A stretch of 8,268 bases of DNA from positions 1 to 8,268 of the forward strand of contig SKPY01000252.1 in the NCBI GenBank assembly GCA_007119305.1, given 5' to 3'. The DNA is from Nitriliruptorales bacterium. Its GTDB lineage: Bacteria; Actinomycetota; Nitriliruptoria; Euzebyales; Egibacteraceae. The position numbers and the translations under genes were made by a program. Below are positions 6,328 to 8,268 of this stretch, piece after piece. Under the pieces are notes generated by a model, which worked only from the letters and a program-made list of their open reading frames with translations, was not told the DNA's origin and searched no databases. Numbering within the stretch: the stretch's first letter is position 1; each line of letters opens with the position of its first letter.

Positions 6328-7896
6328 ATGAGGATCCTCGTTGCCGACCCCCTGGCGCAGGCGGGTCTCGACGCGCTCGCCGAGCGCTTCGACGTCGACC
6401 TGCGCACCGGCCTCGACAAGAGCGCGCTCGTCGAGGCCATCGGCGCGTACGACGCGCTCGTGATCCGCTCGGCGACGACCGTCGACGCGGAGGTGATCGC
6501 CGCCGCCGACAACCTCAAGGTCATCGCCCGAGCCGGGATCGGCCTGGACAACGTCGACGTCGATGCCGCGACCGCCAAGGGGATCATCGTCTGCAACGCG
6601 CCCCAGTCGAACGTGATCTCGGCCGCTGAGCACACCGTCGCGCTCCTGCTCGCCCTCGCACGGCGTATCCCCACGGCCGACGCGAGCCTGCGCGCAGGGC
6701 AGTGGAAGCGCAGCGCGTTCGAGGGGGTGGAGCTGCACGGCAAGACCCTCGGCATCCTCGGCCTCGGACGCGTCGGGGCGCTCGTGGCGCAGCGCTGCAG
6801 CGCCTTCGGCATGAAGCTGACCGCCTACGACCCGTTCGTGTCCACCGAGCGGGCCGTGCGCATGGGGGTGCAGCTCCTGCCCACGGTCGACGAGGTGTGC
6901 CGGCAGGCCGACGTCATCTCGGTCCACCTGCCCAAGACGAGCGACACGCTCGGCATCATCGGCGAGGTGCAGCTGCGCGACATGAAGCCGACCGCGCTCG
7001 TCGTCAACACCGCGCGTGGCGGCATCGTCGACGAGGCGGCGCTGCATCGGGCGCTGGTCGAGGGTTGGATCGGCGGAGCGGCACTCGACGTCTTCAGCAG
7101 CGAACCGATGACGGGCTCGCCGCTGTTCGAGCTCGGCAACGTGGTCGTCACCCCGCACCTCGGCGCGTCGACCACGGAGGCGCAGGACAAGGCCGGCACG
7201 ATGGTCGCCGACGCGGTGGTGCTCGCCCTGTCCGGGGAGTTCGTGCCTAGCGCCGTCAACGTGCAGGTCGCCCAAGCGGTGCCCGAAGGCATCAAGCCCT
7301 TCATGCCGCTCGTGGAGCAGCTCGGCAGGCTGCTCACCGCCCTGCACACCGGCCAGGCGGGCGAGCTGGTGGTCGAGTACCACGGCAAGATCGCGAGCGA
7401 GGACACCCAGGCGCTCACCCTCGCGGCGCTGAAGGGGGTGCTCACCGGCGTCGTGAGCGAGCCGGTCACCTACGTGAACGCCCCGCTCGTCGCGTCCGAG
7501 CGCGGCCTCAAGGTCTCGACGGTGTCCAGCGAGACATTCGAGGACTTCGTGTCGCTCGTGCGCCTGCGCCTCGGCGATGCCCGCGTCGCCGGCACGCTCA
7601 TCGGGCCGAAGAACAAGCCGCGGCTCGTGGAGGTGTGGGGCTTCCCGGTCGACATGGAGCCGAGCGAGCACATGGTGTTCTTCCGCTACACCGACCGGCC
7701 CGGCATCGTCGGCGCGATCGGCCAGCGGCTCGGGGATGCCGACGTCAACATCGCGTCGATGCAGGTCGGGCGCGTCGAGCAAGGCGGACAGGCGGTGATC
7801 GCCATGGCGGTCGATTCGGCCATCCCCCCGCCGGTGCTGGACGAGATCCGCGAGCGCATCGGTGCCGTCGACGCGCGGGCCATCGATCTCGCGTAG
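6328..7896 (+). CDS. serA: D-3-phosphoglycerate dehydrogenase, long form with ACT domain
   Basis: A 522-residue enzyme that oxidises 3-phosphoglycerate to 3-phosphohydroxypyruvate with NAD+, the first committed step of serine synthesis. Substrate-binding sequence (1 to about 98, plus about 285-316) flanks the NAD domain, which has GLGRVG (145-150). The catalytic set is Arg230 (NTARGGIVDE), Glu259 (DVFSSEP) and His277 (TPHLGAST). An allosteric substrate-binding domain (about 317-447) and an ACT domain (about 448-522) follow. In the ACT domain Tyr454, Asp456 and Asn474 align, at a constant offset of seven, with serine-binding residues of the Mycobacterium tuberculosis enzyme, so serine feedback is likely. 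I chose ATG 6328 because MRILVADPL is the expected beginning and GGAG (6314-6317) lies 10 bases upstream; the frame stays open back to a GTG or ATG near 6286, but that would overlap the promoter. Confidence 0.97.
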   Translation: MRILVADPLAQAGLDALAERFDVDLRTGLDKSALVEAIGAYDALVIRSATTVDAEVIAAADNLKVIARAGIGLDNVDVDAATAKGIIVCNAPQSNVISAAEHTVALLLALARRIPTADASLRAGQWKRSAFEGVELHGKTLGILGLGRVGALVAQRCSAFGMKLTAYDPFVSTERAVRMGVQLLPTVDEVCRQADVISVHLPKTSDTLGIIGEVQLRDMKPTALVVNTARGGIVDEAALHRALVEGWIGGAALDVFSSEPMTGSPLFELGNVVVTPHLGASTTEAQDKAGTMVADAVVLALSGEFVPSAVNVQVAQAVPEGIKPFMPLVEQLGRLLTALHTGQAGELVVEYHGKIASEDTQALTLAALKGVLTGVVSEPVTYVNAPLVASERGLKVSTVSSETFEDFVSLVRLRLGDARVAGTLIGPKNKPRLVEVWGFPVDMEPSEHMVFFRYTDRPGIVGAIGQRLGDADVNIASMQVGRVEQGGQAVIAMAVDSAIPPPVLDEIRERIGAVDARAIDLA

Positions 7897-7974
7897 GGTC
7901 CAGACGGTCCGGTCGGGTGGCCGTGGGGCGGATAGCCTCCGGCCGCGTCCGCACGAGCCGTCGAGGAGACCGTT
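7897..7974. other. Short gap between serA and the next dehydrogenase
   Basis: These 78 bases hold a weak imperfect stem (GGCCG 7919-7923 with CGGCC 7940-7944) and a possible -10 box TAGCCT (7933-7938) with no clear -35 partner. No convincing terminator is seen. GAGGAG (7963-7968) is the ribosome binding site of the following gene. Confidence 0.4.
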
Positions 7975-8268
7975 GTGGAAGACACGCGCCGCATCGCAGT
8001 CGCGCCCGTAGGCACGAGGCCATGGCTCGTCGAAGCGGTCCGCGCCGGCGGCGCCCAGGTCGTGCCGCCAGAGGAGGCCGAGGCGCTCGTGTGGACGGCT
8101 GTGGCGGACCCGGACGGCCTGCAGGCCACCCTCGCCATAGCGCCAACCGTGCGCTGGGTGCAGCTGCCGTGGGCGGGAATCGAGACGTACGTCGAGGCAG
8201 GCGTGCTCGACCCCGCCTACACCTGGACGAGCGGCAAGGGGGTGTACGCGCAGCCCGTGGCCGAGCAC
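7975..8268 (+). CDS. D-2-hydroxyacid dehydrogenase family protein (N-terminal part)
   Basis: The first 98 codons of a gene that runs off the window end. A GTG start at 7975 follows GAGGAG (7963-7968) by 6 bases, and no in-frame stop occurs. The sequence matches the N-terminal catalytic (substrate) domain of D-isomer-specific 2-hydroxyacid dehydrogenases: RWVQLPWAGIETYVEAG (about 61-77), then TSGKGVYAQPVAEH, where GVYAxPVAEH is the family's conserved entry to the NAD domain. The Rossmann motif and the catalytic Arg/Glu/His lie beyond the window. It differs clearly from the neighbouring serA (shorter N-terminus, different motifs), so it is not a recent copy. The substrate cannot be told; glyoxylate/hydroxypyruvate- or phosphoglycerate-type activity are both possible. 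Confidence 0.85.
   Translation, partial: MEDTRRIAVAPVGTRPWLVEAVRAGGAQVVPPEEAEALVWTAVADPDGLQATLAIAPTVRWVQLPWAGIETYVEAGVLDPAYTWTSGKGVYAQPVAEH

Overview
The window is very GC-rich and densely coded, with strong G/C third-position bias, GTG as well as ATG starts, and promoters of the TTGACA/TAnnnT kind. The gene order ilvB-ilvN-ilvC followed by serA is typical of Actinobacteria (known from the group, not computed here). I read it as chromosomal DNA of a high-GC actinobacterium. The genus cannot be told from the sequence. All genes lie on the + strand.

Region 1 (1-1045) is the end of a two-component system: the ATPase end of a NarL-type sensor histidine kinase and a complete LuxR/NarL-type response regulator, overlapping by a GTGA start/stop. 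Region 2 (1046-1560) holds no gene I can support but is rich in structure. It has a strong hairpin that probably ends the two-component operon, a second hairpin with the same terminal loop on a different stem, a short G-rich tandem repeat, and then a promoter with a consensus -35 box.

Region 3 (1484-1728) is the control region of the branched-chain amino acid operon. It contains the promoter, a 22-codon leader peptide with a Leu-Val-Leu-Val-Ala-Ile run, a stem over the end of that peptide, and an intrinsic terminator with a T tract just before ilvB. This is the classic layout of transcription attenuation by ribosome stalling, here sensing all three branched-chain amino acids.

Region 4 (1729-6248) is the operon: ilvB and ilvN (acetohydroxyacid synthase catalytic and regulatory subunits), ilvC (ketol-acid reductoisomerase), and a class V PLP-dependent aminotransferase-fold enzyme whose start overlaps the end of ilvC. 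The first three genes carry out the first two shared steps to valine, isoleucine and leucine. The role of the fourth is unknown, but its coupling to ilvC suggests a linked one.

Region 5 (6249-8268) holds serA, a long-form D-3-phosphoglycerate dehydrogenase with a serine-sensing ACT domain, behind its own likely promoter. The start of a second, different D-2-hydroxyacid dehydrogenase follows and is cut by the window end. Most of the window is ordinary biosynthetic chromosome. The points most worth a second look are the attenuator, the twin hairpins upstream, and the class V enzyme inserted after ilvC.
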